DNA of 64,000 nt from assembly GCA_034003625.1 (NCBI GenBank), contig JAVEYG010000014.1:32679-96678 (forward strand), given 5' to 3'. A program made the position numbers and the translations under genes. The notes beneath the pieces are model-generated. The model made no database searches, had not been told where the DNA came from, and saw only the letters and a list, made by a program, of their open reading frames with translations. Positions 46,351-55,728 of the stretch are shown piece after piece (within the stretch, counting starts at the first letter, position 1; the number at the start of each line of letters is the position of its first letter). This stretch comes from GWE2-42-39 sp034003625. Lineage in GTDB: Bacteria > Bacteroidota > Bacteroidia > Bacteroidales > Prolixibacteraceae.

Positions 46351-47637
46351 ATGCAAATAGAACAACTGTACCGGCTTTTTGAGCAACACCCCCGTATTTC
46401 GACCGATACCCGGAAAATTATTCCCGACAGTATTTTCTTCGCATTGAAAGGCGACAGTTTCAATGGGAACCTGTTTGCCATTGAAGCCCTTGAGAAAGGC
46501 GCAGCTTATGCAGTCGTTGATGAAGCGCCAGCTAAAAAGGACGAACGGCTGGTCCAGGTAAAGAATTCGCTGACATGCTTGCAACAACTGGCCGCCTTCC
46601 ACCGGAAGAAATTGGGCATACCGGTACTGGCCATCACAGGGACCAACGGAAAAACCACCACCAAAGAACTCACAGCCGCAGTGTTGTCGATGAAATATAA
46701 GCTCTGCTTCACACAAGGAAACCTGAACAACCATATCGGCGTGCCGCTGACATTGCTCCAGATGGATATGTCAACCGAAATGGCCGTCATTGAAATGGGG
46801 GCTAACCACCCCGGCGAGATTGATGCACTTTGCCAGATTGCCACACCCGATTTTGGCCTGATCACCAATGTAGGCAAAGCACATCTCGAAGGTTTTGGTT
46901 CATTTGAAGGAGTAGTGCAGACCAAAACCGAACTATACCGCTTCCTGAAATCGAAAAACGGCAAATGCTTTGTTCATTCGGGCGATCCGGTTTTAAGAAA
47001 ACATGCCGGAATTCTGGAACATATCTGCTACGGGCAATTCGGGGATGACTTTCTACAGGGCGAACTGGTTTCCACCGATTATTATATAGTGGCAAAAGCG
47101 CTGTTTCCCAAAGGCTGGCTTTACCTTAAATCGAAGCTGATCGGATCGTATAACTTCGACAACATTCTTGCAGCAGCCTGTATAGGGCATTATTTCAAAA
47201 TCGACCCGCTGCTTATACAGAAAGCTATTGAAAACTACACGCCCTCGAACAACCGCTCGCAACTGATAGAAACCGGCACCAATAAAATCATCATGGACGC
47301 TTACAATGCGAACCCGACCAGCATGATGGCCGCCCTGCAAAATTTCATCCTGATCAATCATCCTGAAAAGGTACTGATACTGGGCGACATGCTCGAACTG
47401 GGACCGGAATCGGAAACTGAACATCAGAAAATTGTTGATTTTATCTCAGCCAATAAATTCGAACAGATTTTTTTAGTCGGAAAAAATTTCAGCCAAACGA
47501 ATGGCCCAAAAACAAAGAAGTTCGACAATGCCGAACTTCTTACTGACTACCTAACTAAACAACCCTTTAAAAATAAGCTGATCCTTATAAAAGGCTCACG
47601 TGGCATCTCGCTTGAGAAAATCCTCGGGAACCTTTAG
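46351..47637 (+). CDS. murF: UDP-N-acetylmuramoyl-tripeptide--D-alanyl-D-alanine ligase
   Basis: About 428 residues. Mur ligase with substrate domain DSRK-like STDTRKIIPDSIFFALKG, the ATP loop GTNGKTTTKE, the central NNHIGVPLTLL and C-terminal DAYNANPTSM and LGDMLELG. It adds D-Ala-D-Ala to the peptidoglycan precursor. The frame is open from 46303, but the ATG at 46351 gives the normal MurF N-terminus. Follows gldJ as in other Bacteroidota. Confidence 0.95.
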   Translation: MQIEQLYRLFEQHPRISTDTRKIIPDSIFFALKGDSFNGNLFAIEALEKGAAYAVVDEAPAKKDERLVQVKNSLTCLQQLAAFHRKKLGIPVLAITGTNGKTTTKELTAAVLSMKYKLCFTQGNLNNHIGVPLTLLQMDMSTEMAVIEMGANHPGEIDALCQIATPDFGLITNVGKAHLEGFGSFEGVVQTKTELYRFLKSKNGKCFVHSGDPVLRKHAGILEHICYGQFGDDFLQGELVSTDYYIVAKALFPKGWLYLKSKLIGSYNFDNILAAACIGHYFKIDPLLIQKAIENYTPSNNRSQLIETGTNKIIMDAYNANPTSMMAALQNFILINHPEKVLILGDMLELGPESETEHQKIVDFISANKFEQIFLVGKNFSQTNGPKTKKFDNAELLTDYLTKQPFKNKLILIKGSRGISLEKILGNL

Positions 47638-47671
47638 AGAAAATCATGACTATATTGTTCCACTGAATTAC

Positions 47672-48040
47672 TTAATTAACCGGTTTCTCAACCTTCAGCA
47701 CTTCCGAAATAGCCTGTACAAAAGTACTTTTGGGCAAGGCCCCCATGGCCATCTGTGGCTGGCCTTCTTTCGGAACAAACAATAACGAAGGTATACTCTG
47801 GATGCCAAACATGGCCGAAAGTTCGCGCTGTTCTTCCGTATTTACCTTATAAATCTTAATGCTGTCGCCGTATTCCTTTTGCAACTCTTCCAAAACCGGG
47901 GCGACCATTTTGCACGGACCACACCAGTCTGCATAAAAATCAATCAGACAAGGAGTAGTGCCTTCGTATTTCCACTCTTTATTTTGCTCAAAATTGAAAA
48001 CTTTCGTTTTGAATGTTTCTTTGGTTAAATGTTCCAACAT
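47672..48040 (-). CDS. trxA: Thioredoxin
   Basis: 122 residues with the classical active site WCGPCK in LIDFYADWCGPCKMVAPVLEEL and cis-Pro in IQSIPSLLFVP. General disulfide reductase of the cytosol. Slightly longer than E. coli TrxA at the N-terminus. Convergent with murF and divergent from cca. Confidence 0.95.
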   Translation of the reverse strand: MLEHLTKETFKTKVFNFEQNKEWKYEGTTPCLIDFYADWCGPCKMVAPVLEELQKEYGDSIKIYKVNTEEQRELSAMFGIQSIPSLLFVPKEGQPQMAMGALPKSTFVQAISEVLKVEKPVN

Positions 48041-48062
48041 GACTTAGTTTTTTAATTTTATA

Positions 48063-48070
48063 CAAATATA
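48063..48070 (-). promoter_or_regulatory. -7 element of trxA
   Basis: TATATTTG on the minus strand, 22 bases before the trxA ATG; -33 box not clear. Confidence 0.45.
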
Positions 48071-48152
48071 TACATTTTTTAATACTTCCATATCAATTAT
48101 TATACCGAAAAAAATGAAGTCAGAAAAGTACCCTGCACAGAGCAAATAATTG

Positions 48153-48160
48153 TAATTTTG
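48153..48160 (+). promoter_or_regulatory. -7 element of cca
   Basis: TAATTTTG matches TAnnTTTG; it gives a leader of about 60 bases before the ATG at 48226. Confidence 0.4.
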
Positions 48161-48225
48161 TCACGAGTTCAAACAAATTGTCATAGTTAATTATTTACAT
48201 GTTTGAATACATTTGACACTACAAA

Positions 48226-49641
48226 ATGGAGATATATTTAAAAGACTCAATATTCACGGTGATTTCAGAAGTTGCCGACAAAAATGGACTTGAAACATAC
48301 GTGATCGGCGGTTTTGTCAGGGACCTGATATTGGGCAGGCCCTCACCCGACATCGACATTGTAACCATTGGCAGTGGGATTGAACTTGCCCAGAAGGTTG
48401 CCAAATCATTAAAGCCAAGCCCTGCGGTTAGTATTTTTAAAAATTTCGGTACGGCCATGTTAAAATACAAAAAACTGGAAATTGAATTTGTAGGGGCCCG
48501 CAGGGAATCGTACCAGAGAGATTCGCGCAAACCCATTGTGGAAGACGGCACCTTACACGATGATCAGGACCGGCGTGATTTTACCATTAACGCGATGGCC
48601 ATCTGCCTGAACTCTGACAGGTTCGGCGAACTGATTGACCCGTTTGGCGGCCTTACCGATATTCAGCGAAAAATTATCCGTACCCCGCTTGATCCGGATA
48701 TCACATTCTCCGACGACCCTCTGCGGATGATGCGTGCCATCCGCTTTTCCACCCAATTGGGATTTCTGATTGACGAAACCACTTTACACGCAATTTCCCG
48801 GAATAGAGAACGGATAAAAATTGTTTCGAAAGAACGGATTGTGACTGAGCTGGAAAAAATCATCATGGCAAAGAAACCGTCTGTGGGTTTTAAATTGCTC
48901 GACAAGACCGGTCTACTCGAACTGATTTTCCCAGAGCTGCATCGCATGAAAGGACAGGAAGCAATAAACGGGATTGGCCACAAAGACAATTTTTACCATA
49001 CACTGGAGGTTTTAGACCGACTGGCGCCCAACTCGGAAAACCTTTGGTTGCGATGGTCGGCATTGCTTCACGACATTGCCAAACCGGCTACCAAGAAATT
49101 TTCCGACAAGCTGGGCTGGACTTTTCACGGGCACAATTTTATAGGCGCAAAAATGGTTCCCGGCATTTTCAAACGCATGAAACTTCCGCTCAATGAGAAA
49201 ATGAAGTTTGTTGAAAAAATGGTGCAGTTGCACATGCGCCCCATCGTCCTTTCAGAAGAAGAAGTCACTGACTCGGCAGTCCGCCGGCTACTATTCGACG
49301 CAGGCGACGACATTGACGAACTGATGACATTGTGCGAAGCCGATATTACCTCGAAAAACCAGGAAAAGGTGGTCCGCTATATGAACAATTTCAGACTGGT
49401 GCGTGAAAAGCTGAAAGATCTTGAAGAACGCGACCACATCCGCAACTTTCAGCCACCGGTGACCGGAGAGATCATTATGGATGTTTTCGGGTTGAGCCCC
49501 TGCCGGGAGGTTGGTACCATTAAAGATGCCATAAAAGATGCCATCCTGGATGGTGAAATCCACAATAATTACGAGGAAGCCTATCAGTTTATGCTGAAAA
49601 AAGGAGAAGAACTGGGACTGACGCCTGTAAAAAACCCCTGA
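48226..49641 (+). CDS. cca: CCA tRNA nucleotidyltransferase with HD domain
   Basis: 471 residues. Class II nucleotidyltransferase head YVIGGFVRDLILGRPSPDIDI with the DxD metal site, RRDFTINAMAI and the ERDHIR-type helix; HD phosphohydrolase domain with LLHDIAKP near residue 285. It adds or repairs the CCA end; consistent with the tRNA-Met gene lacking encoded CCA. Monocistronic by context. Confidence 0.94.
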   Translation: MEIYLKDSIFTVISEVADKNGLETYVIGGFVRDLILGRPSPDIDIVTIGSGIELAQKVAKSLKPSPAVSIFKNFGTAMLKYKKLEIEFVGARRESYQRDSRKPIVEDGTLHDDQDRRDFTINAMAICLNSDRFGELIDPFGGLTDIQRKIIRTPLDPDITFSDDPLRMMRAIRFSTQLGFLIDETTLHAISRNRERIKIVSKERIVTELEKIIMAKKPSVGFKLLDKTGLLELIFPELHRMKGQEAINGIGHKDNFYHTLEVLDRLAPNSENLWLRWSALLHDIAKPATKKFSDKLGWTFHGHNFIGAKMVPGIFKRMKLPLNEKMKFVEKMVQLHMRPIVLSEEEVTDSAVRRLLFDAGDDIDELMTLCEADITSKNQEKVVRYMNNFRLVREKLKDLEERDHIRNFQPPVTGEIIMDVFGLSPCREVGTIKDAIKDAILDGEIHNNYEEAYQFMLKKGEELGLTPVKNP

Positions 49642-49683
49642 CAGGGTCACATAAACCTGCCAGAGGTACACAATATGCCTACA

Positions 49684-50499
49684 TTAATATTGTTCTCTTT
49701 CGTTCGGAAAATCACGAGATTTCACATCCTTGATATAATTTCCCACGGCGCCTTTGATTTCTGCCGCAAGATTATGGTACCTGCGTAAAAAACGGGGCGA
49801 GAATTCCTGGGTTATTCCCAACATATCGTGGATAACAAGTACCTGTCCGTCAACCCCGCCACCAGCGCCGATGCCAATAATTGGAATTTTCAACTCACTG
49901 GCCACCTGGGTCCCCAAAGAAGCGGGTATTTTTTCAAGCACAATACCAAAACAGCCGGCTTCTTCCAGAAGATGGGCATCGGAAATTAATTTCCCGGCTT
50001 CAGCCTCCCTCTGGGCACGGACTGAATACGTTCCGAACTTATGAATGGATTGCGGCATCAGCCCAAGATGTCCCATGATCGGGATTCCTGCCGATAAAAT
50101 ACGGTTCACCGATTCCAGCACCTCTGCGCCGCCTTCAAGTTTTACCGCATCAGCAGCTGTCTCCTTCATAATCCGGATAGCCGATTGCAACGCTTCTTTT
50201 GAGTTTCCCTGATAAGTCCCGAACGGAAGGTCGACCACCACCAATGCACGCTTCACAGCTTTGACCACCGATGTACCGTGGTAAATCATGTGGTCGAGGG
50301 TAATCGGAAGCGTGGTTTCGTTTCCGGCCATTACGTTGGAAGCCGAATCGCCAACCAAAATTACATCCACCCCGGCTTCATCAACCAATCTGGCCATACT
50401 GTAGTCGTAAGCTGTCAGCATGGAAATCTTTTCCCCTTTCAGCTTCATCTCCGACAACACGTGGGTCGTTACCTTTCTTACTTCTTTATAAACTGACAT
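49684..50499 (-). CDS. panB: 3-methyl-2-oxobutanoate hydroxymethyltransferase
   Basis: 271 residues from the ATG at 50499 (an ATG at 50520 would add seven). PanB makes ketopantoate for coenzyme A. Conserved segments: MLTAYDYSMARLVDEAGVD, LVGDSASNVMAGNETTLPIT, DLPFGTYQ, KLEGGAEV and GHLGLMPQSIHKFG. Metal-binding residues look intact. No panC or panD nearby. Confidence 0.96.
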   Translation of the reverse strand: MSVYKEVRKVTTHVLSEMKLKGEKISMLTAYDYSMARLVDEAGVDVILVGDSASNVMAGNETTLPITLDHMIYHGTSVVKAVKRALVVVDLPFGTYQGNSKEALQSAIRIMKETAADAVKLEGGAEVLESVNRILSAGIPIMGHLGLMPQSIHKFGTYSVRAQREAEAGKLISDAHLLEEAGCFGIVLEKIPASLGTQVASELKIPIIGIGAGGGVDGQVLVIHDMLGITQEFSPRFLRRYHNLAAEIKGAVGNYIKDVKSRDFPNEREQY

Positions 50500-50568
50500 A
50501 ACATTTACTTTTATCGTCACAAAGTAAACAACTTTTCGGCGAACCAGCCATACTAAAAAGCCACCAAT

Positions 50569-51708
50569 TTAAACACGCAGAAAAATCTCTTTTTTATACA
50601 TATAATATAAAAGTCCCCACACAAGAGCCAGATAACCAATCCGTAAGATTAGCTGTGCTGTAACTTCGGGTAAAACAACGGTCCACCCCAGGAAATAAGA
50701 AACGATGCCGTTCACATTAATAAAATGCACAAACAAGTATACGAAGATTGAATTCATTCCGATCACCCGGAAATAAAACGACCATTTTTGCCATTTCAGC
50801 ACATCGATAATCAGGTAAAAGAGAGCTATCAGCAAAAAACTGATCCCGCCAGCCATCAGGTTATACGTGCTGGTCCAGCATTTCTTGATAACCGGATAAA
50901 CCGGGCTGCATGCAACTGCAAAAACAATCAGGGCAGCGCCAATCCCCGCTAAAATATATACCTTCTTCCATTCTGATTGTTCTTTTCCTCTCAGTATGTG
51001 TCCCGCAAAAAATCCCATAAGGGTAATGCCGATTGCCGAAACGATGCACAGTATTCCCAGCGCATCGAATATTCCGCCGGTAGCAACCATGTTTCCATCG
51101 GGGCCATAGGCCAATCTGCCGGGCACCAGCAACCGGTCGATGTATCCGTTGATACACCCTTCGGGGGTGAGTTGCCCGGCGCCAACTCCGGGAACCGGGA
51201 CAAAAAGCTGCAAAACGGTGACACCTGCCAAAATGCCGAGAAGCCAAAACAATGGTGTTTTAATCGATTTTGAAAAAATGACAATCATAGAAGCCATGAA
51301 GTAGGCAATCCCGATTTGTCCCAACACACTTACATAACGAATATTGGTGAGGTTCCCTTTTAAAGCACCGTTGTACAATATGCCGAGGGCCACTAAAAGA
51401 AACATCCGTTTAGCTACTTTAAAAAGAAGTTCCTTTTTTGCAACACCTCTTTCCTGTTTTGAAACAATGGCATACGGGATGGCGGCTCCGGCAATAAACA
51501 TGAACAAAGGGAAAATAAGGTCGTACAAAACCAAGCCAATCCAGTTGACATGATCCATCTGCAAAACCAGCCACTCAGCGCCTGTTGTCTTTCCGATAAA
51601 CGCAAACAAAGCGCTTCCTCCGGTAATCCAGAACATGTCAAATCCACGGAGTGCATCCAGCGAAAGCAGGCGTTCTCTTTTTTCGGTCCTGATTAATTTT
51701 GATTCCAT
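50569..51708 (-). CDS. HGSNAT-like membrane acyltransferase (DUF5009 family), copy A
   Basis: 379 residues with about ten hydrophobic helices. The N-terminus has RLLSLDALRGFDMFWI, the signature of the heparan-alpha-glucosaminide N-acetyltransferase/NagX/YeiB group, and FPLFMFIAGAAIPYAI. Likely acetylates a sugar at the inner membrane using cytosolic acyl-CoA (inference). It is a close tandem paralogue of the next gene upstream, from which it differs mainly by an insert of about 12 residues around PDGNMVATGG. The pair may form one transcript. Confidence 0.85.
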   Translation of the reverse strand: MESKLIRTEKRERLLSLDALRGFDMFWITGGSALFAFIGKTTGAEWLVLQMDHVNWIGLVLYDLIFPLFMFIAGAAIPYAIVSKQERGVAKKELLFKVAKRMFLLVALGILYNGALKGNLTNIRYVSVLGQIGIAYFMASMIVIFSKSIKTPLFWLLGILAGVTVLQLFVPVPGVGAGQLTPEGCINGYIDRLLVPGRLAYGPDGNMVATGGIFDALGILCIVSAIGITLMGFFAGHILRGKEQSEWKKVYILAGIGAALIVFAVACSPVYPVIKKCWTSTYNLMAGGISFLLIALFYLIIDVLKWQKWSFYFRVIGMNSIFVYLFVHFINVNGIVSYFLGWTVVLPEVTAQLILRIGYLALVWGLLYYMYKKEIFLRV

Positions 51709-51725
51709 TATAAAAAGATGTCAAT

Positions 51726-52835
51726 TTACACACGGAAGAAAATTTCTTTTTTATACATATAATAAAGTAGCCCCCATACAAGGGTCAGATAGGCAATATA
51801 GGAGATTAGCTGTGCTGCGACTTCGGGCAGGATAACCGTCCATCCGAAGAAATAAGGAACAATTCCACCTACGTTCACAAATCTTACAAACAAATAAACA
51901 AAGATCGAATTCATCCCGATCACCCGGAAATAAAACGACCATCTTTGCCACCTCAGCACATCGATAAGCATGTAAAAAAGAGCGATCAACAGAAAACTGA
52001 TCCCGCCAGCCACTAAGTTAAACGTGCTGGTCCAACATTTTTTGATGATCGGATAGAATGGACTGAAAGCCAAACCAACAACAACCAGAATTGCTCCAAT
52101 TCCTGCCAACAGATACACTTTCTGCCAGTCGGTCCGTTTTTGTTCTTTCAGAAAATGTCCGGCAAACGACCCCATCAGCGTGATACCCGTGGCCGAAACA
52201 ATGCAAAGCAGGCCCTCCGGATCGTATACTTTCCCATGCAACACTCCGGGGAGCAGCAACCGGTCGATGTAGCCGTTGATACAGCCTTCGGGGGTAAGTT
52301 GCCCGGCGCCAACTCCCGGCACCGGAATAAAAAGCTGAACAACAGCATATCCCAGAAGTATCCCACCCAACCAGTATAAACGGCTTTTAAATGACAAAGT
52401 ATAAATTACGATGAGAGAGGCAAAAAAATAGGCCAGCCCGATTTGTCCTAATACACTTGCGAAACGGATGTTGGTTAGATTTCCTTTCAATGCACCGTTA
52501 TACAATAATCCTAAAACAACCAGCAGGAGCATTCGTTTCAGGACTTTTAGAAACAGTTCTTTTTTTGCAGCCCCTTTTTCTAATTTTGAAACAATAGCAT
52601 ACGGGATGGCCGCACCGGCAATGAACATGAACAAGGGGAAAATAAGATCGTACATGGTAAAGCCTGCCCAGTCGACATGCCCCATTTGCCGGGTAAGCCA
52701 GTCGGCTCCAGTATTTTTTCCAATGAATGCAAACAATGCGCTTCCGCCGATAATCCAAAACATGTCGAAGCCCCGGAGCGCATCCAGTGAAAGCAGGCGT
52801 TCTTTCTTTTCAGTCCTGATTGATTTTGATTCCAT
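51726..52835 (-). CDS. HGSNAT-like membrane acyltransferase (DUF5009 family), copy B
   Basis: 369 residues, same family and topology as copy A: LLSLDALRGFDMFWIIGG at the start and YYMYKKEIFFRV at the end, both nearly identical to copy A. It lacks the roughly 12-residue insert near residue 200. The two genes are 17 bases apart. They arose by tandem duplication; divergence in the central loops suggests different substrates or a recent split. Confidence 0.85.
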   Translation of the reverse strand: MESKSIRTEKKERLLSLDALRGFDMFWIIGGSALFAFIGKNTGADWLTRQMGHVDWAGFTMYDLIFPLFMFIAGAAIPYAIVSKLEKGAAKKELFLKVLKRMLLLVVLGLLYNGALKGNLTNIRFASVLGQIGLAYFFASLIVIYTLSFKSRLYWLGGILLGYAVVQLFIPVPGVGAGQLTPEGCINGYIDRLLLPGVLHGKVYDPEGLLCIVSATGITLMGSFAGHFLKEQKRTDWQKVYLLAGIGAILVVVGLAFSPFYPIIKKCWTSTFNLVAGGISFLLIALFYMLIDVLRWQRWSFYFRVIGMNSIFVYLFVRFVNVGGIVPYFFGWTVILPEVAAQLISYIAYLTLVWGLLYYMYKKEIFFRV

Positions 52836-52898
52836 AAAAAAGGTTTAATTGAAGTTTACGCTTCCAAAAATAAACAAATAAGTTATTCGCTGTCGTTT

Positions 52899-52994
52899 TG
52901 TCACCACAAATGACAGGATTCCATTGTGCCGAAAATTCTCCGTGCCATTATTTCAAAAAAAAGCGACCAATCCGGCATGGCATAATGATTGCTA
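52899..52994 (+). promoter_or_regulatory. Sigma-54-like promoter of dnaK with upstream dyad
   Basis: TGGCAT-AATGA-TTGCT at 52978-52993 keeps the -24 GG and -12 GC and the exact spacing of the sigma-54 consensus TGGCAC-N5-TTGCW. The start would be near 53003, about 41 bases before dnaK. TGTCA-N7-TGACA at 52899-52915, some 80 bases upstream, is placed like an enhancer-binding site. No TAnnTTTG promoter is seen in this spacer. Confidence 0.45.
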
Positions 52995-53044
52995 ACTCAG
53001 GTCGTGATATTTTTTACAAGAACGACTAAAAACACACAAATAAA

Positions 53045-54952
53045 ATGGGAAAAATAATTGGAATCGACTTAGGGACAACCAACTCATGCGTTTCGGTAAT
53101 GGAAGGCAACGAACCGGTTGTAATCCCCAATAGCGAAGGGAAAAGGACTACTCCGTCGGTAGTTGGTTTTGTTGAAAACGGAGAACGCAAAATCGGCGAC
53201 CCTGCCAAACGCCAGGCTATTACCAATCCCCACAAAACTGTTTATTCAATCAAACGTTTTATGGGGGAGACATATGACAAAGTCACTAAAGAAATCAACC
53301 GAGTGCCTTATACCGTAATAAAAGGCGACAACAATACTCCCCGCGTACAGATTGACGACCGCAAATATTCACCGCAGGAAATTTCGGCCATGGTCCTTCA
53401 GAAAATGAAGAAAACAGCCGAAGATTACCTGGGACAGGAAGTTACAGAGGCGGTAATTACAGTGCCAGCCTATTTTAACGATGCCCAGCGCCAAGCCACC
53501 AAGGAAGCCGGCGAAATTGCGGGTTTGAATGTACGCCGGATCATTAACGAGCCGACAGCCGCTTCGCTGGCTTACGGACTCGACAAAATGGACCGCGAAA
53601 TGAAGATTGCCGTGTTCGACCTTGGTGGCGGTACCTTCGATATTTCCATCCTTGAGCTGGGCGATGGCGTGTTTGAAGTGAAATCGACCGATGGCGACAC
53701 CCATCTGGGCGGCGATGACTTTGACCAGACCATTATCGACTGGCTGGCTGATGAGTTCAAAAAAGAAGAAGGTGTTGACCTGCGCCAGGACCCGATGGCT
53801 TTACAGCGGTTAAAAGAAGCAGCTGAAAAGGCAAAAATCGAACTTTCGAGTTCCACTCAGACGGAGATCAACCTGCCCTATATTATGCCGGTGAACGGCA
53901 TCCCGAAACACTTGGTGAAAACACTGACCCGCGCCAGGTTCGAACAGTTAGCCGATTCGCTGATCAACGCTACTATTGAGCCTTGCCGCAAAGCATTGAA
54001 AAATGCAGGCTTATCGGCCAGCGATATCGACGAAGTAATTTTGGTGGGCGGTTCAACCCGAATCCCTGCCATTCAGGAGAAAGTACAGCAGTTCTTCGGA
54101 AAAGCCCCGTCGAAAGGAGTGAACCCTGACGAAGTAGTGGCTGTTGGCGCAGCTATTCAGGGAGGTGTGCTTACAGGCGAAGTGAAAGATGTATTGCTGC
54201 TCGACGTGACCCCGCTTTCGCTGGGCATTGAAACGATGGGTGGCGTAATGACCCGTTTGATTGAATCGAACACCACCATCCCGACAAAGAAAACGGAAAC
54301 CTTCACTACTGCTGCAGACAACCAGCCCTCGGTTGAAATTCATGTGCTGCAAGGTGAACGCCCGATGGCTGCAGGGAACAAAACCATTGGCCGTTTCCAT
54401 CTCGACGGACTGCCGCCGGCTCCGCGTGGTGTACCGCAGATTGAAGTGACTTTCGACATCGATGCCAACGGTATTCTGCATGTTTCGGCAAAAGATAAAG
54501 CAACGGGCAAAACACAGTCGATCCGTATTGAAGCCTCTTCCGGATTGAGCGATGCCGATATTCAACGGATGAAAGACGAAGCCAAAGCCAACGAAGCCGC
54601 CGACAAGGCTGCCCGCGAAAAAGTGGACAAGTTGAACCAGGCCGACAGCCTCATCTTCCAAACCGAAAAACAACTGAAAGAGTTTGGCGATAAACTTCCG
54701 GCGGATAAAAAAGGCCCGATTGAAGCAGCGCTGAACAAGCTGAAAGAAGCCCACAAAGCGCAAGACCTGGCTGCAATTGACGCCGCCACTGCCGAACTGA
54801 ACAATGTGTTCCAGGCCGCTTCGCAGGAAATGTACAATGCGCAGGCCAACGCCCAGCCCGGACCCGATGCGGGGACACAAGCCAATGCAGGAGGCAATGG
54901 CCAGGCCAAAGACGGCGAAGTGACCGATGTAGATTTTGAAGAAGTAAAGTAA
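53045..54952 (+). CDS. dnaK: Chaperone DnaK (Hsp70)
   Basis: 635 residues, full length. ATPase domain with IGIDLGTTNSCVSVME, VPAYFNDAQRQATKEAG, IAVFDLGGGTFDISILE and VGGSTRIPAIQ; substrate-binding domain with LLLDVTPLSLGIETMGGVMT; lid domain and the acidic C-terminal end DGEVTDVDFEEVK that recruits co-chaperones. dnaJ and grpE are not adjacent. A strong terminator follows. Confidence 0.98.
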   Translation: MGKIIGIDLGTTNSCVSVMEGNEPVVIPNSEGKRTTPSVVGFVENGERKIGDPAKRQAITNPHKTVYSIKRFMGETYDKVTKEINRVPYTVIKGDNNTPRVQIDDRKYSPQEISAMVLQKMKKTAEDYLGQEVTEAVITVPAYFNDAQRQATKEAGEIAGLNVRRIINEPTAASLAYGLDKMDREMKIAVFDLGGGTFDISILELGDGVFEVKSTDGDTHLGGDDFDQTIIDWLADEFKKEEGVDLRQDPMALQRLKEAAEKAKIELSSSTQTEINLPYIMPVNGIPKHLVKTLTRARFEQLADSLINATIEPCRKALKNAGLSASDIDEVILVGGSTRIPAIQEKVQQFFGKAPSKGVNPDEVVAVGAAIQGGVLTGEVKDVLLLDVTPLSLGIETMGGVMTRLIESNTTIPTKKTETFTTAADNQPSVEIHVLQGERPMAAGNKTIGRFHLDGLPPAPRGVPQIEVTFDIDANGILHVSAKDKATGKTQSIRIEASSGLSDADIQRMKDEAKANEAADKAAREKVDKLNQADSLIFQTEKQLKEFGDKLPADKKGPIEAALNKLKEAHKAQDLAAIDAATAELNNVFQAASQEMYNAQANAQPGPDAGTQANAGGNGQAKDGEVTDVDFEEVK

Positions 54953-54984
54953 AAGCCAAAAACAAGGATTAATATCCATACTCA

Positions 54985-55019
54985 AACCGCTGTAAACGCT
55001 TAGTTTACAGCGGTTTTTT
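54985..55019 (+). terminator. dnaK terminator
   Basis: AACCGCTGTAAAC (54985-54997) and GTTTACAGCGGTT (55003-55015) form a 13-bp perfect stem with a 5-base loop, followed by a T run to 55019. Confidence 0.92.
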
Positions 55020-55065
55020 ATTTTATTATTTATGCTTATCTATTGTTATATTCGATTATTTTTCG

Positions 55066-55073
55066 TATATTTG
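55066..55073 (+). promoter_or_regulatory. Promoter of the HTH-integrase operon
   Basis: TATATTTG (-7) with ATTG at 55042-55045, 20 bases upstream, as a near -33. First promoter inside the element. Confidence 0.5.
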
Positions 55074-55159
55074 CTACATATTTGTTACGCGACTTAAACA
55101 ACAGTAAAGTGCGACTAATAAATACTTATCACTACTTATTCACTCTAAATACGATTGAT

Positions 55160-55717
55160 ATGCCTGGTAGTAAATTTATTCTTCCCAAGAATTGCGAAAT
55201 CTGCGGTACTCAGTTTTATGCCAAAACTGTGTATTCAAAGTTTTGCTCAAAGAAATGTTCGGAGGCCGCAACCCGCAAAAAGAAGGCACAAGAAAAGCAA
55301 GAGGAACAACGCCAACAGTTAGCCGAGCAAATCCCAACCGACCGCCCTTATATCTCCATTGCTGAAGCTGTAGTTTTATTTGGCATTTCAAGAGATACTA
55401 TTTACCGCCAAATAAGAAAAGGCAATATCCCTGCTGTCAACCTTGGGGAGCGATTAACCCGCATTAGTCGGGTTCACATAGAGGCTATGTTTCCAAAGGT
55501 TGAAATTGCTAAAGCAATTCAACCAACAATAATAAAACAGGAAATCAGTTTTGACCCTGCCAATTGCTATACCATTGGCGAAATCTCTCAGAAATACGGA
55601 ATATCACTTTCCACCGTTGATAAAACTATTCGCAAGAATAGCATTCCCAAAAAACAGATAGGAAAATTTGTTTATGTTCCAAAAGTAGAAATCGACCGAT
55701 TGTTTGCCCACAAATAA
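55160..55717 (+). CDS. Helix-turn-helix protein with N-terminal Cys cluster (integrase partner)
   Basis: 185 residues. The N-terminus has CEICGTQFYAKTVYSKFCSKKC, a four-cysteine zinc-ribbon-like module, then a Lys/Gln-rich linker. Two MerR/excisionase-type HTH_17 modules follow: ISIAEAVVLFGISRDTIYRQIRKGNI and YTIGEISQKYGISLSTVDKTIRKNSI in parts. It lies 11 bases before the integrase gene, as is usual in Bacteroidota elements, and probably acts as an excision/integration accessory factor (inference). The frame is open to 55043, but the first promoter lies inside that part. Confidence 0.8.
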   Translation: MPGSKFILPKNCEICGTQFYAKTVYSKFCSKKCSEAATRKKKAQEKQEEQRQQLAEQIPTDRPYISIAEAVVLFGISRDTIYRQIRKGNIPAVNLGERLTRISRVHIEAMFPKVEIAKAIQPTIIKQEISFDPANCYTIGEISQKYGISLSTVDKTIRKNSIPKKQIGKFVYVPKVEIDRLFAHK

Positions 55718-55728
55718 AAAGCGGAACC

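Noticed and set aside
49642..49683. Terminator between cca and panB
   Set aside because: Only a weak CCCTG/CAGGG-like dyad overlapping the cca stop and no T run.
54053..54985. Long open frame (310 codons) antisense to dnaK
   Set aside because: It mirrors the dnaK coding frame, as often happens opposite GC-biased conserved genes; no family features, and dnaK is certain.
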